Assembly (NCBI GenBank): GCA_037130015.1
Contig: JBAXTU010000024.1
Coordinates: 1-11,855, forward strand
Direction of reading: 5' to 3'
Length of the DNA: 11,855 nucleotides
Source: JBAXTU01 sp037130015
Lineage (GTDB): Bacteria; Patescibacteriota; Patescibacteriia; 2-01-FULL-39-33
The notes beneath the pieces are model-generated. The model worked only from the letters and a program-made list of their open reading frames with translations. It was not told where the DNA came from and did not search any database. Shown piece after piece: positions 6,389-11,855 of this stretch; the first letter of the stretch is position 1; the number at the start of each line of letters is the position of its first letter. Position numbers and translations under genes: made by a program.

Positions 6389-7261
6389 TTATTTAACAAT
6401 AATCTCCACTGAATTCACTTTGACTGGTGTAACTGGCTGAGAAGGCTCGCCACTAGGACTGACTTGCACTGGGGAAGTGGCAATCTTATCCACCACATCC
6501 AAGCCTTTGGTGACATGACCAAAAATCACATAATTTTTCGGCAAGGCATAATCAGCGTGCATAATAAAAAATTGAGAGCCATTAGTGTTGGGACCGGCAT
6601 TAGCCATAGCAATAGTGCCACGAGTATATTCGCCAGTGAAAGGCTCATCTGCAAATTGATAGCCAGGACCGCCAGTGCCATCACCTTTTGGATCACCACC
6701 TTGAATCATAAAACCTTTAATCACGCGATGAAAAATCGTGTTATCATAAAAATTTTTATTAGCCAATGACACAAAATTATTCACAGTGATTGGCGTGGTT
6801 TTGGCGTCCAGAGCAATTGTAATATCGCCATCAGCAGTGTGCATAATAGCAGTGTAAGTTTTGTTTTTATCAATGGTTAATTCTGGCATAGTTGGGGTTT
6901 GGTTATTTGTTGATTGATCGCGTCGGCCAGTTGTTAAGTTGGCCTGCTCTATGGTTGATGAAGATAATGTGGCAGTTCCGTCATCAGCGGGATTCAGGTC
7001 GCCAACAGAAGTATCGTCAGCCGGATTAGTTTCAATCACTCCGGCTGTACCGCCAGAAACTGACTTTTTTGTACACCACTTTGATAAACTCCCATTATCA
7101 CTAATACACTCGTAGCCAGTTGGACACTCTGAGGAATTAAAACACTGGCCTTGATTTGGAATTTTATAGATGTTTCCACTACTGACTGAATCTGATTGAC
7201 TATTGCAACCAGCGAGAACAATCGCCAGCAAAGGCAAAATGATTAAAAGTTTTTTTGACAT
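6389..7261 (-). CDS. Cyclophilin-type peptidyl-prolyl isomerase lipoprotein
   Basis: A 290-residue lipoprotein precursor. Residues 1-19 are a signal peptide ending in the lipobox LAGC. Residues 40-63 form a small cysteine cluster (C40, C46, C52, C63, with ECPTGYEC), probably disulfide-bonded outside the cell. Residues 70-130 are a low-complexity linker rich in T, S, N and D. Residues 135-290 are a cyclophilin domain that catalyses cis-trans isomerisation of X-proline bonds: FHRVIKGFMIQGGDPKG (177-193) with catalytic R179, and F184 and Q187, GTGGPGYQFADE, then NTNGSQFFI (225-233) and VIFGHV. The tryptophan seen in cyclophilin A is not conserved, as in many bacterial enzymes. It acts at the membrane surface, presumably helping exported proteins fold. 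It is followed after 11 bases by a second lipoprotein gene sharing its signal peptide. No Shine-Dalgarno site precedes the ATG at 7261. Confidence 0.93.
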   Translation of the reverse strand: MSKKLLIILPLLAIVLAGCNSQSDSVSSGNIYKIPNQGQCFNSSECPTGYECISDNGSLSKWCTKKSVSGGTAGVIETNPADDTSVGDLNPADDGTATLSSSTIEQANLTTGRRDQSTNNQTPTMPELTIDKNKTYTAIMHTADGDITIALDAKTTPITVNNFVSLANKNFYDNTIFHRVIKGFMIQGGDPKGDGTGGPGYQFADEPFTGEYTRGTIAMANAGPNTNGSQFFIMHADYALPKNYVIFGHVTKGLDVVDKIATSPVQVSPSGEPSQPVTPVKVNSVEIIVK

Positions 7262-7291
7262 GGTATTTTTAATTAGGAATAATTAATCTCT

Positions 7292-7528
7292 TTAACTTTT
7301 AGGAAATTCATCAGGATCAATAGCATCTTTCTTTTTTACCTGTTTTTTCTTATTTGAATTTTCCATTTTTATTATAATTAAAATTATAGGTATAGAAAAA
7401 AATAAAACAACAGCTAACAATATTGGATTCATAAAAAAATATTTGAGTGGATTTTCTAAAATGTCAAGTGACATTGCGATTATCATAACACATGAAGCCA
7501 AAACTGATGACAATGAAAAATCATTCAT
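7292..7528 (-). CDS. Small membrane protein after lysS
   Basis: A 78-residue protein with two membrane segments (about residues 5-22 and 32-51), then a lysine-rich cytosolic tail (NSNKKKQVKKKDAIDPDEFPKS). The ATG at 7528 begins four bases after the lysS stop codon (7533-7535); a longer frame would extend into lysS and is less likely. It sits between lysS and the cyclophilin lipoprotein gene, all in one direction, so co-transcription with lysS is probable. No family was recognised. No Shine-Dalgarno site, so translation may depend on re-initiation after lysS. Confidence 0.6.
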   Translation of the reverse strand: MNDFSLSSVLASCVMIIAMSLDILENPLKYFFMNPILLAVVLFFSIPIILIIIKMENSNKKKQVKKKDAIDPDEFPKS

Positions 7529-7532
7529 ATTT

Positions 7533-9020
7533 TTATTCTTTATCTCTCGGTCGAAGTAATGGAAACAACACCACATCTCTTAAATTATTTTGGCCGGTCA
7601 AAATCGCAATAGTTCGATCAATGCCCATGCCCCAGCCAGAGATTGGTGGCGCGCCATGTTCTAAAGCAGTAATAAACTCATCATCACCTTCCGTAATCTC
7701 TCCCTCGCCTTTTTCTTTGGCAACTTTTTGTTCATCAAATCTTTCTTTTTGATCAATAGGATCAACTAATTCTGAATAGGCCTTTAATATTTCCCAGCCA
7801 TTAATTAATACCTGAAACTGATCAACAATATTAGGATTGGCGTCATTTAGACGCGCCAAAGGTTGCATATATTTCGGATAATTATAAAGAACAACCGGTC
7901 CGACAATTTTCGGCCGACTGACTTTTTTATATAAATTATCCACTAAGCCTGCTAAACTCATCTCATCCATACCATCAAATTCAATTTTCTTTTTCTTGAT
8001 ATCTTTTAGCAATTCTTTGGCGTCAGAATATTTTATTGGATCTAGTCCGGTGTCTTTTTTTATCATCTCAATAAAATCAACTCTCTGCCAAGGCGTCGTA
8101 AAATCAACCTTCTGTTTTTTACCTTCACGATCTTCTACTTCAATATCCTTATCCAATTTTAAACGATCAAAAATATAATCAAACAATCTCTCGGTAAACT
8201 TGATATTATCTTCAAAATTCCAATAAGCGCAATAATGCTCTAAGTGAGTATGTTCTGGTAAATGCGACGGGTCAACACCTTCATTTCTAAAAGCCTTGCC
8301 CAGCTCAAAAATCTTTTCCATACCGCCAACAATCAATTCTTTGAGTGGCAACTCATGAGAAATACGCAACACTAAATCAATATCCAAGGCATTGTTGTGT
8401 GTTTTATATGGAGTGGCTGTCGCACCAGTAGCAGAATGCAAAAATGATGGTGTCTCCACTTCCATAAACTTTTCTTGCCAATAGAATTCGCGAATAGCGC
8501 GAATAAAATCGGAACGGAATTGAAAAGTTTTTTTGGATTCTTCATTCATAATCAAATCCAAATACCTCTGACGATAAATTGTGTCAGTATCTTTGAGGCC
8601 ATGGAATTTGTCCGGCAGTGGCAACAAGGCCTTACCCAAGAATTCATAATTTTTAACCAAAACCGAGGTCTCCCCTGCTTTGGTGGTGAAAATTTCACCT
8701 TCCACACCGATAAAATCACCAATGTCAAAATTTTCCACAAACCATTGGAATTTTTCTTCGCCGATTTCATTAATATTCAAAACTATTTGGCACTTGCCCG
8801 ACCAATCAGACAGATGGCAAAAAGCAATTTTGCCCATGGCGCGACGAGTCATGATGCGCCCAGCGGTCATAACACTAGTCCCCTCTTGGGCTAATTTGGC
8901 CTCGGCCAGCGTCTGTTGTTTATCAAACTTTTCAGGATAAGGATTGATACCTGCAGATTTGATTTGTTCCAAGCGTTTGAGGCGCATGGTTTTCTCGTCT
9001 AATTCGTTGGTTTCTGACAT
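7533..9020 (-). CDS. lysS: Lysyl-tRNA synthetase, class II
   Basis: A 495-residue class II synthetase that charges tRNA(Lys). An N-terminal OB-fold anticodon-binding domain (about 50-150; GRIMTRRAMGKIAFCHLSDWSGKCQIV) precedes the catalytic core. The core holds motif 1 around FIRAIREFYWQEKFMEVETPSF, motif 2 FRNEGVDPSHLPEHTHLEHYCAY with its arginine, and motif 3 GWGMGIDRTIAILTGQNNLRDVV ending in LFPLLRP. The stretch HLPEHTHLEHY replaces the more usual HNPEFT-x-x-E-x-Y, a variant that may mark the lineage. Length is normal. The ATG at 9020 is the first in frame and has no Shine-Dalgarno site. The upstream gap (9021-9064) is very AT-rich, and a promoter could not be fixed. It heads a run with a small membrane protein and two lipoprotein genes. 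The structured array at 9065-9443 ends just upstream. Confidence 0.97.
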   Translation of the reverse strand: MSETNELDEKTMRLKRLEQIKSAGINPYPEKFDKQQTLAEAKLAQEGTSVMTAGRIMTRRAMGKIAFCHLSDWSGKCQIVLNINEIGEEKFQWFVENFDIGDFIGVEGEIFTTKAGETSVLVKNYEFLGKALLPLPDKFHGLKDTDTIYRQRYLDLIMNEESKKTFQFRSDFIRAIREFYWQEKFMEVETPSFLHSATGATATPYKTHNNALDIDLVLRISHELPLKELIVGGMEKIFELGKAFRNEGVDPSHLPEHTHLEHYCAYWNFEDNIKFTERLFDYIFDRLKLDKDIEVEDREGKKQKVDFTTPWQRVDFIEMIKKDTGLDPIKYSDAKELLKDIKKKKIEFDGMDEMSLAGLVDNLYKKVSRPKIVGPVVLYNYPKYMQPLARLNDANPNIVDQFQVLINGWEILKAYSELVDPIDQKERFDEQKVAKEKGEGEITEGDDEFITALEHGAPPISGWGMGIDRTIAILTGQNNLRDVVLFPLLRPRDKE

Positions 9021-9064
9021 AAAATAAAAATTATTAGGATATCTATATTTTACAAAAAATGGCC

Positions 9065-9098
9065 AAAAAAAACAAGCCGTTCATAAAGACACGGCTTG
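9065..9098 (-). terminator. Intrinsic terminator ending the hairpin array
   Basis: CAAGCCGT (9091-9098 on the minus strand) pairs perfectly with ACGGCTTG (9073-9080) around a ten-base loop and is followed by T8 (9065-9072). It lies four bases after the last hairpin of the array at 9103-9443. It implies that the array is transcribed on the minus strand and ends here, before lysS. Confidence 0.88.
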
Positions 9099-9102
9099 AG
9101 GT

Positions 9103-9443
9103 GGTGATTTGACGCCTCAACTTTAGTTAATACAGGACACCTTTAGTCAAATCACCAAAGAACAAAATAAATGCCTTGCCAAGCGAATCATAGCGATCAC
9201 ATTTTATGGATAGGCAAAGCATTTGAAAAACTGAATAAGAGTTTGGCAACGACCTTCTAGTAAGAACATCCAAAGTATAGCCAAACTCTTGGAAAGAACA
9301 AATTAAGTGGAGAGCGACCCGCTTACCTTTAGCCATATTAATAATGGCAGTTCTTCGCTAGACACTCTCCAAAAAAATTAACCGAGAACATTGCATTCCT
9401 AGTTTTAAAACCAGCAATAACAAGTATTATTTTAGTTCTCGGT
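9103..9443 (-). ncRNA. Regular array of five long hairpins, candidate structured or guide-like RNA
   Basis: Five inverted repeats follow the transposase homologue: 9435-9443/9381-9389 (9 bp), 9365-9371/9308-9314 (7 bp), 9280-9290/9237-9247 (11 bp), 9213-9222/9171-9180 (10 bp) and 9146-9156/9103-9113 (11 bp). The last three each enclose exactly 32 nt and have centres exactly 67 nt apart. Their stems differ but share TTTGNC on the 5' side and GNCAAA on the 3' side. Their interiors share TA at 1-2, TGT at 12-14, T17 and CTA at 20-22, with about nine variable bases on each side. Two of the linkers before them contain TTTGTTCTTT. In the fourth stem a U-G wobble on the minus strand would be a C-A mismatch on the plus strand, so the RNA is read from the minus strand. 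The first two units hold inner hairpins (9332-9348). The array ends in an intrinsic terminator. IS110 elements carry bridge RNAs in non-coding ends; kinship is inferred only. Confidence 0.6.
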
Positions 9444-9456
9444 AAAAAAACAAAAC

Positions 9457-10785
9457 TCATGCGACTTTTTTTTCAACTTCAGCTAACAATTCAATGGCCT
9501 TGGTCCATTCACCATACAACCACTCACAGAAACGACCCAGTGCATGCCAACGAGCCTTGTTGTGAATATGCCCATTAGTGTACATTTTAACCGATTTGAT
9601 TTTTTCCAGATTTTTTGGATCAGGACGGTTTTCTATAACTTCATCCGGATATTTAGCGCGCAGACGAGTCTTTTCTTCCATGAACACTCGACCCCAAGTT
9701 GAATTGGGACGCCGATTCATTTGATCAGCAAACAAAAAAAGTGCCTGCCTAATCTCTGGACGATAACGCATGGCCGAATCGCGACGCTTGCGCTGAAAGT
9801 GGCCAGTAGCATCGGGAGCCACACCGCAATATTGTTTAAATGAAGCCACACTCTCAAAACGAAGAATGTTGCCAATAAAAGCAATGAGCGGAGCAGCAAT
9901 ACGTATGCCAAAACCTTCAATATCATCAAACACGGCCACAAATAATGGATGTGCTGACACTTCTTTGGACAGCTCACGATTACGACTTTCTTCTTCGGCT
10001 ATGAGCGACTGCAAAATTTTGTCATTGGCCTTTTCAGCATCAAACATATCTTCCACCGCACCTTCAGGATACTTACCTTCTGTGTTTAGGAATATTTTTC
10101 CAACTAACCGTTGACACAAACGTTGTTCGCATTCAATTCGCGCTTTCATGGAATCCATACGCTGATCAAAAAGTTCGCGTATGCGGATTAGTGATAGCTC
10201 GGCTGGCGTGGCTTCTTGGAATAACTCAGAATTTTCTAAATATATTCGCACCAGCAATTCATGGTCATGACTTTTGTCGTCATTAACTCTATTTGCTTTG
10301 AGGTGTTTTGGCGCTAGACGATAAACCTCGGCACCAATATCTTGACCATGACGTGCGAGCGCATAAGCAAACCGATCACCACTACCACCAAGACACATAA
10401 CCACAGTGTCACCAGCATGCAGACCATCAAAAGCGATTGGCACCTTATCAGCCACATAAGTCAACTTGCCATCTTTTTTGATAAACTGCGGGTTGACTAT
10501 CCGTTCATTGCCTTGAATATCGGCGACGGCGTCAAAATCCGCTTCGTCCGTCACTTTCTTCCACTTGATTTGGTGTGGTTTAAACTTGGACAGATTATCG
10601 GTCGGAACGACTTTCCTAAACTTAATAGGAAAACGTCCCAACAAAAAATCCAACTCGTCAGTTTCTGTTTCTAGTGAATGGCAAACTTTTTTCTCCGCCA
10701 TTACGCACAACATGGTTGGATGAGACTCTTGTTCGGCTGTCTGCTTGACCCTGTGAACAATTCCTATCACTCTCTTTGTTTCCAT
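9457..10785 (-). CDS. IS110-like transposase homologue, probably catalytically altered
   Basis: A 442-residue protein with the IS110/IS116 architecture. An extended N-terminal part (1-115) is followed by a RuvC-like section (about 116-182, with VVMCLGGSGDRFAYALARHG and KSHDHELLVR). A long helical arm (195-270; ELSLIRIRELFDQRMDSMKARI) comes next. The Transposase_20 domain (about 280-355) reads IEGFGIRIAAPLIAFIG, FKQYCGVAPDATGHFQRKRR, IRQALFLFA. The C-terminal NGHIHNKARWHALGRF segment also fits the family. In IS110 enzymes the RuvC fold carries DEDD acids and the C-terminal domain a nucleophilic serine. By eye alignment, the first D is V (GIVHRV for GIDVSK), the E falls on M-C-L, only one of the D-x-x-D pair remains, and the serine of the SGG motif is G. 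It may be inactive, domesticated or unusually diverged. AAAAAGGAGA seven bases before 10785 fixes the start over an upstream ATG. Structured RNA regions flank it on both sides. Confidence 0.8.
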   Translation of the reverse strand: METKRVIGIVHRVKQTAEQESHPTMLCVMAEKKVCHSLETETDELDFLLGRFPIKFRKVVPTDNLSKFKPHQIKWKKVTDEADFDAVADIQGNERIVNPQFIKKDGKLTYVADKVPIAFDGLHAGDTVVMCLGGSGDRFAYALARHGQDIGAEVYRLAPKHLKANRVNDDKSHDHELLVRIYLENSELFQEATPAELSLIRIRELFDQRMDSMKARIECEQRLCQRLVGKIFLNTEGKYPEGAVEDMFDAEKANDKILQSLIAEEESRNRELSKEVSAHPLFVAVFDDIEGFGIRIAAPLIAFIGNILRFESVASFKQYCGVAPDATGHFQRKRRDSAMRYRPEIRQALFLFADQMNRRPNSTWGRVFMEEKTRLRAKYPDEVIENRPDPKNLEKIKSVKMYTNGHIHNKARWHALGRFCEWLYGEWTKAIELLAEVEKKVA

Positions 10786-11038
10786 TTTTTTCTCCTTTTT
10801 CTGTTTAGTCCAGAAGGACATTGTTGAAAATAGGTTTTGCCAACATTTATACCCTAGCTTTGCAATGCAAAAATAGTCGGCAAAACCAAAAAAACTTTTT
10901 GCCAAAAGACACATCGCGAACAGACTATTCAGCATTTCTATAGTCCTTTGGCAAAAACCCAAATTGTCAAAATACGAGATTACTTTTTGGACATCTCTTA
11001 TCTAGTTATGCACAAACGTGCCCTAGTCCGCCAAGCAA
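10786..11038 (-). promoter_or_regulatory. Long structured 5' leader of the IS110-like gene, bridge-RNA or attenuator candidate
   Basis: About 250 nt separate the predicted start of transcription from the ATG. On the minus strand it folds into at least three hairpins. One is at 10989-11029 (GGAC/GTCC with CTAG/CTAG and GCAC-GTTT-GTGC inside), and one at 10896-10957 has an 11-bp perfect stem and an inner GACTAT/ATAGTC. The third, at 10833-10887, has a 9-bp perfect GGTTTTGCC/GGCAAAACC stem and 37 nt inside. The last two share the TTTGCC/GGCAAA stem of the downstream array. The motif (G/C)GACTA recurs at 11024, 10941, 10874 and 10806, the last three 67 and 68 nt apart. T7 follows the second hairpin, and the arms of the second and third can exchange partners, as in an attenuator. 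IS110-group bridge RNAs come from this position. Confidence 0.5.
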
Positions 11039-11044
11039 TCCCAA

Positions 11045-11073
11045 ATATTAACATGAATTAATATTTTTGTCAA
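11045..11073 (-). promoter_or_regulatory. Sigma70-type promoter of the IS110-like gene and its leader
   Basis: TTGACA (11068-11073), a spacer of 17 bases and TAATAT (11045-11050). The start of transcription is expected near 11038. It stands between the terminator of the pheT operon and the leader hairpins, and is the third perfect TTGACA with 17-base spacing in the accessory parts of this window. Confidence 0.65.
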
Positions 11074-11090
11074 GCCTAATTTTGGCATCA

Positions 11091-11117
11091 AAAAAAACGC
11101 CATATTTTGGCGTTTTT
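11091..11117. terminator. Terminator of the pheT operon
   Basis: ACGCCA pairs with TGGCGT around a five-base loop, flanked by A7 and T6, so it can act on both strands. On the minus strand T7 follows the stem, 16 bases after the end of the small membrane protein gene at 11133. Confidence 0.85.
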
Positions 11118-11132
11118 TGTGTCTAAATCAAC

Positions 11133-11363
11133 CTAAAAGCCAAACATTATAGCCAATCCCAGTATTGCATGCCCTAAGCCCAAAATAACCACAATCAAAG
11201 CAAAAAGCTGATGCATTTTGATAGGATTTTTGAATTTGCAAGTGCCTTTATTAATACGATAGCCAATAAAGGCAGTCATTAACAATAAAAGTAACGTGAT
11301 AATTCCACCATACATAATAGCTGGCTTGCCAAGGATTGGCATTAAAGCGATAGCTGATAACAT
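11133..11363 (-). CDS. Small two-helix membrane protein
   Basis: A 76-residue protein, almost wholly membrane-embedded: helices at about 15-35 and 50-74, joined by a basic loop (YRINKGTCKFKNPIKM). Two histidines, H51 at the start of helix 2 and H65 within it (GLGHAILG), are 14 residues apart. Such spacing is seen in some b-type haem-binding four-helix proteins, but that is only a hint. The gene starts 14 bases after the preceding small membrane protein gene and is the last gene before the terminator at 11091-11117. No Shine-Dalgarno site. The family was not recognised. Confidence 0.6.
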   Translation of the reverse strand: MLSAIALMPILGKPAIMYGGIITLLLLLMTAFIGYRINKGTCKFKNPIKMHQLFALIVVILGLGHAILGLAIMFGF

Positions 11364-11377
11364 AAAATAATAATTAT

Positions 11378-11668
11378 TTATTTTTTCTTTTTTGGACTGC
11401 TCTTCTTTTTTTCTTTAAAACCTTGTATTATCTTGGCTGCAAAATTCACAAAAGTCGGAATTTGATTAGCCGCACTACTAACACGATCTTTTATAATATC
11501 CAAAATTTCATCCACAACTTCTGATTTTTTGCGCAATCCGCTGGTGATTTGTTGGATGTCGCGTAGCATGAGAGCAATATAAACAAAGCCCCAACCCACG
11601 GCCACGCCCACAAAAAGAATAACGAACGATAAGACGACCCAGAATAGGTCTATTGATGTGACAAGCAT
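11378..11668 (-). CDS. Single-pass membrane protein with basic tail
   Basis: A 96-residue protein with one N-terminal membrane helix (about 8-35), an amphipathic helical part (MLRDIQQITSGLRKKSEVVDEILDIIKDRV) that could form a coiled coil, and a lysine-rich end (KEKKKSSPKKKK). The layout resembles DUF948-type or general-stress membrane proteins, but no clear family call can be made. It follows the pheT stop by 21 bases and precedes another small membrane protein gene by 14, in one operon. No Shine-Dalgarno site precedes the ATG at 11668. Confidence 0.65.
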   Translation of the reverse strand: MLVTSIDLFWVVLSFVILFVGVAVGWGFVYIALMLRDIQQITSGLRKKSEVVDEILDIIKDRVSSAANQIPTFVNFAAKIIQGFKEKKKSSPKKKK

Positions 11669-11689
11669 TTGAAATTAATTAAGAATTAA

Positions 11690-11855
11690 TTATCTAATAT
11701 TTATATTATACTCTTTTTTCAAAGCAGTGACAATTTTATCATGAGCGGTTTGCGCTTCTTTTGATTCCAAGGTTTTATTCAAGTCGCGATACACAATCCT
11801 GATAGCTAGTGCCTTTTGACCGTCAGCGATTTTATCACCTTGATACAATGACAAA
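11690..11855 (-). CDS. pheT: Phenylalanyl-tRNA synthetase beta subunit, C-terminal fragment
   Basis: The last 54 codons of a gene that enters from the right edge: LSLYQGDKI, then KALAIRIVYRDLNKTLESKE, a helix QTAHDKIVTALKKEYN and the end NINIR, stop at 11690-11692. This matches the ferredoxin-fold anticodon-binding (FDX-ACB) domain that closes PheT, whose family pattern is S-x-x-x-R-L-x-x-R-D-x-x-R-T-L-T-D-x-E followed by V-x-x-x-L. PheT forms the alpha2-beta2 PheRS with PheS; the 5' part and any pheS lie outside the window. Two small membrane protein genes follow in the same direction. Confidence 0.88.
   Translation of the reverse strand, partial: LSLYQGDKIADGQKALAIRIVYRDLNKTLESKEAQTAHDKIVTALKKEYNINIR

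Noticed and set aside
9127..9336. Minus-strand 69-codon frame starting MAKGKRVALHL across the hairpin array
   Set aside because: It has no Shine-Dalgarno site, its ATG lies in the arm of an inner hairpin (9332-9348), and it crosses three perfect long inverted repeats. Structure explains this stretch better than coding.
9103..9443. CRISPR array
   Set aside because: There are no direct sequence repeats of usual length; only stem motifs, interior core bases and spacing recur. No cas genes are present.
9103..9443. Integron attC sites
   Set aside because: The hairpin ends do not show the RYYYAAC/GTTRRRY core sites, no integrase is present, and there are no cassette genes between the hairpins.
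10786..10962. N-terminal extension of 59 residues on the IS110-like protein
   Set aside because: It would translate the structured leader. The good Shine-Dalgarno site (AAAAAGGAGA) points to the ATG at 10785.
9381..11073. Terminal inverted repeats of an insertion sequence around the transposase homologue
   Set aside because: The 9-base inverted pair at 9381/9435 closes a local hairpin, and no matching copy was found at the other side. IS110 elements usually lack clear terminal repeats, so the ends cannot be set from this sequence.

Overview
The window reads as a chromosomal segment of an AT-rich bacterium with short, tightly packed core genes, probably a Candidate Phyla Radiation (Patescibacteria/Parcubacteria-like) genome. 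This is inferred from the style of the two aminoacyl-tRNA synthetases, the small lipoproteins and short membrane proteins, and core genes without Shine-Dalgarno (SD) sites. It is not proven: the first gene encodes a FadL-type outer-membrane beta-barrel protein, which would be odd in such a lineage.

Layout. 1-1260: a plus-strand FadL-like porin with a strong SD, closed by a bidirectional terminator. 1261-2750: a minus-strand accessory block with a double zinc-ribbon protein, a tandem pair of related structured elements behind a good promoter, a second GC-rich structured stretch ending in a strong terminator, and a small two-helix membrane protein with its own promoter. 2757-9020: a minus-strand housekeeping run with an ABC exporter, serS, two lipoproteins with almost identical signal peptides (one a cyclophilin-type prolyl isomerase), a small membrane protein and lysS. 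9021-11090: an IS110-like transposase homologue between two highly structured non-coding stretches. 11091-11855: the end of a pheT operon (partial pheT, two small membrane proteins, terminator).

The most unusual part is 9065-11073. The IS110-type protein lacks the expected DEDD acids and the expected catalytic serine by eye alignment. Downstream of it, in the same orientation, lies an array of five long hairpins ending in an intrinsic terminator. Three of the five have perfect or wobble-only stems, exactly 32 nt of interior and centres exactly 67 nt apart, with stems of the pattern TTTGNC/GNCAAA. The 5' leader carries further hairpins with the same stem motif and about the same spacing. IS110 recombinases use a structured bridge RNA from their non-coding ends, so this could be an IS110-derived protein with a multi-hairpin guide-like RNA. 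That is an inference.

A second candidate is the tandem element at 1568-1808. Two diverged copies keep a GNRA-capped hairpin with a compensatory A-U to G-C change and a second long hairpin, and a partial third copy lies at 2143-2197. Accessory genes have canonical AGGAGG sites and perfect TTGACA -35 boxes, while the core genes have neither. The two sets may therefore differ in origin or expression mode.
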